Assembly (NCBI RefSeq): GCF_014698965.1
Contig: NZ_JACXAE010000085.1
Location: forward strand, 1-64,000
Direction of reading: 5' to 3'
DNA from: Iningainema tapete BLCC-T55
Lineage (GTDB): Bacteria; Cyanobacteriota; Cyanobacteriia; Cyanobacteriales; Nostocaceae
Length of the DNA: 64,000 nucleotides
In this document: positions 63,020 through 64,000 of the stretch, piece after piece
Position numbering within the stretch: the first letter of the stretch is position 1
Layout of the letters: each line of letters opens with the position of its first letter
Position numbers and translations under genes: made by a program
Notes under the pieces: model-generated
The model's input: the letters and a program-made list of their open reading frames with translations, nothing else
What the model was told of the DNA's origin: nothing
The model's database searches: none

Positions 63020-64000
63020 TTATGCAAGGGGAATAGTAGGCACAAGTTTCTTTCCTTCTTCTTCAGCTAATTCTTGTAAGTCCCTAATAATAGCTTCTTC
63101 AACAATCAGAGCTAATTCGGCAACAGTTGGTGACTCAAACAAAGAATGAATCGGTATTTCCACTTGAAAGTCTTGATTAAGCCGAGAGATTAGCCGAACA
63201 CCTATCAAGGAATTTCCCCCCAAATCAAAGAAATTATCATTGATTCCTACCTGTTCAATCCCAAGCAACTCTTGACAGATTTGAGCAATTGTGGATTCAA
63301 CCTCACTGCTAGGAGCTACATAGGTTGTTTCTAGATGAGGTCTTTGGTGTGTGTTCAGTTTAGTCTCATCATTCTGTTTGCCAGTTAAGAGTGAACTTAG
63401 TATGCTATGAGTCTTACGATTATACTTAGCCGATAAATCAGTAGTTGATACCAAGACTTGGGGTAGTTTAGTTGCCAAAATTCGTCTGAATACCTTAACT
63501 CCTTCTAGTGGTAATAATCCGTGCTTGAGAAAATCTGTGGAGAATTCTTTAGTTTGCTCTAATTGCTTTGCAGCTGCTACTCCCATCCCAACTTCTTGCC
63601 AAGCATCCCAGTTAATACAGGTGGTAAATTTACCATTTGTAGATTTCTGATAGTGAGCAAACGCATCTAGAAAAGCATTGGCTCCAGCATAATCTACCTG
63701 ACCAAATCCACCTAGTATTGACGCCAGTGAAGAACACAGGATGAAGAAATCTAGCTGTTCGTTCTTAAAGATTGTATCGAGAACCAGTGTACCCCTCACT
63801 TTGGCGGCAAAAATTCTTTCTGCTTCTTTGAATGTTTTGCGCTGAATCACTCCACCTCCAGGAACTCCAGCAGCATGGATGACACCATTGATCTGACCAA
63901 ACTGCTCTTGTGCATGAGCGATCGCCACTTGCATTTGTTCTAAATTAGTGACATCAGCATTATTTACCAAAACTTCTGCACCTAAAGCTTCTAATTTTAG
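63020..64000 (-). CDS. C-terminal part of a type I PKS (KR-ACP), cut by window edge
   Basis: At least 326 residues; the frame is open to base 64000, so the true start lies outside (a TTG at 63970 is not a start). It contains the second half of a KR with intact features: HAAGVPGGGV, the active-site Lys in FAAKVRG, CSSLASILGGF and DYAGANAFLDAF. This is followed by an ACP with Ser in DLGGNSLIGV and a short helical tail. In contrast to the two complete PKS modules, this KR looks active, so its module should give a beta-hydroxy group. It probably feeds the NRPS at 55250-58648, whose first C domain needs an upstream donor. Confidence 0.92.
   Translation of the reverse strand, partial: LKLEALGAEVLVNNADVTNLEQMQVAIAHAQEQFGQINGVIHAAGVPGGGVIQRKTFKEAERIFAAKVRGTLVLDTIFKNEQLDFFILCSSLASILGGFGQVDYAGANAFLDAFAHYQKSTNGKFTTCINWDAWQEVGMGVAAAKQLEQTKEFSTDFLKHGLLPLEGVKVFRRILATKLPQVLVSTTDLSAKYNRKTHSILSSLLTGKQNDETKLNTHQRPHLETTYVAPSSEVESTIAQICQELLGIEQVGINDNFFDLGGNSLIGVRLISRLNQDFQVEIPIHSLFESPTVAELALIVEEAIIRDLQELAEEEGKKLVPTIPLA

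Noticed and set aside
63020-63970. A complete short gene starting at TTG 63970
   Set aside because: The frame is open to the window edge and the sequence there is KR-like, so this is an internal codon of a larger PKS.

Overview
The window looks like chromosomal DNA of a filamentous, Nostocales-like cyanobacterium. GCGATCGC (HIP1-type) octamers occur throughout. There is a PxcA/CemA-type proton-extrusion protein, two COP23-family proteins, a DUF1822 protein, a Uma2-family protein, and several short palindromic repeat families typical of these genomes. The species cannot be named from the sequence alone.

Left part (1-21 kb): accessory DNA rich in decaying genes. It holds a frameshifted VapC-like toxin beside an intact AF2212-type antitoxin, an intact HicBA pair, a ParD antitoxin broken by an in-frame stop, a Uma2 protein, a glycosyltransferase-TPR protein and a PD-(D/E)XK-like protein. 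A Ser/Thr kinase with a PsbP-like tail is also present, and a scrap of the same kinase lies 4 kb away. From 5.6 to 15.4 kb there is a duplicated array of secreted trypsin-like proteases, three of them fused to 9-13 TPR repeats, together with two COP23 proteins. Then come pxcA, a scar joining pieces of three dead genes (GNAT, quinone oxidoreductase, HxlR), a MarR regulator with a DUF2269-like membrane protein, and small hypothetical genes.

Middle (20-27.7 kb): a Gfo/Idh/MocA oxidoreductase, a DUF4870 membrane protein, a sigma-70 factor with a DUF1822 partner, and a large two-core hybrid histidine kinase.

Right part (27.7-64 kb): a hybrid NRPS/PKS gene cluster, cut by the right edge. On the minus strand, in transcription order, it runs: NRPS (C-A-PCP), PKS (KS-AT-KR-ACP), luciferase-like flavin monooxygenase, NRPS (C-A-PCP-C-A-PCP), PLP-dependent decarboxylase of the aspartate 1-decarboxylase (PanP) type, PKS (KS-AT-KR-ACP), NRPS (C-A-PCP-TE), two P450s, a MATE exporter and an MbtH protein. 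Divergent from it are a TonB-dependent receptor with an AMIN domain and a PepSY membrane protein. Beyond them, on the minus strand, is the 3' end of another PKS (KR-ACP).

Three of the four adenylation domains lack the Asp235 that holds an alpha-amino group. They carry codes (VDWVVSLADK twice, VDWVISLANK once) matching the published beta-alanine code; the fourth (DILQCGLIWK) looks glycine-like. The decarboxylase inside the cluster would make beta-alanine from aspartate, so the cluster appears to supply its own unusual building block. With a receptor, a PepSY protein, an exporter and an Atu3671-type monooxygenase, the most economical reading is a beta-alanine-rich, siderophore-like peptide-polyketide: PK - beta-Ala - malonate - Gly - beta-Ala - malonate - beta-Ala, released by a thioesterase with a Cys nucleophile. 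The product and its role are inferences.

A second theme is repeat invasion of genes. Palindromes and low-complexity repeats found between genes elsewhere also sit in frame inside the PKS, an NRPS adenylation domain, a protease and the histidine kinase.
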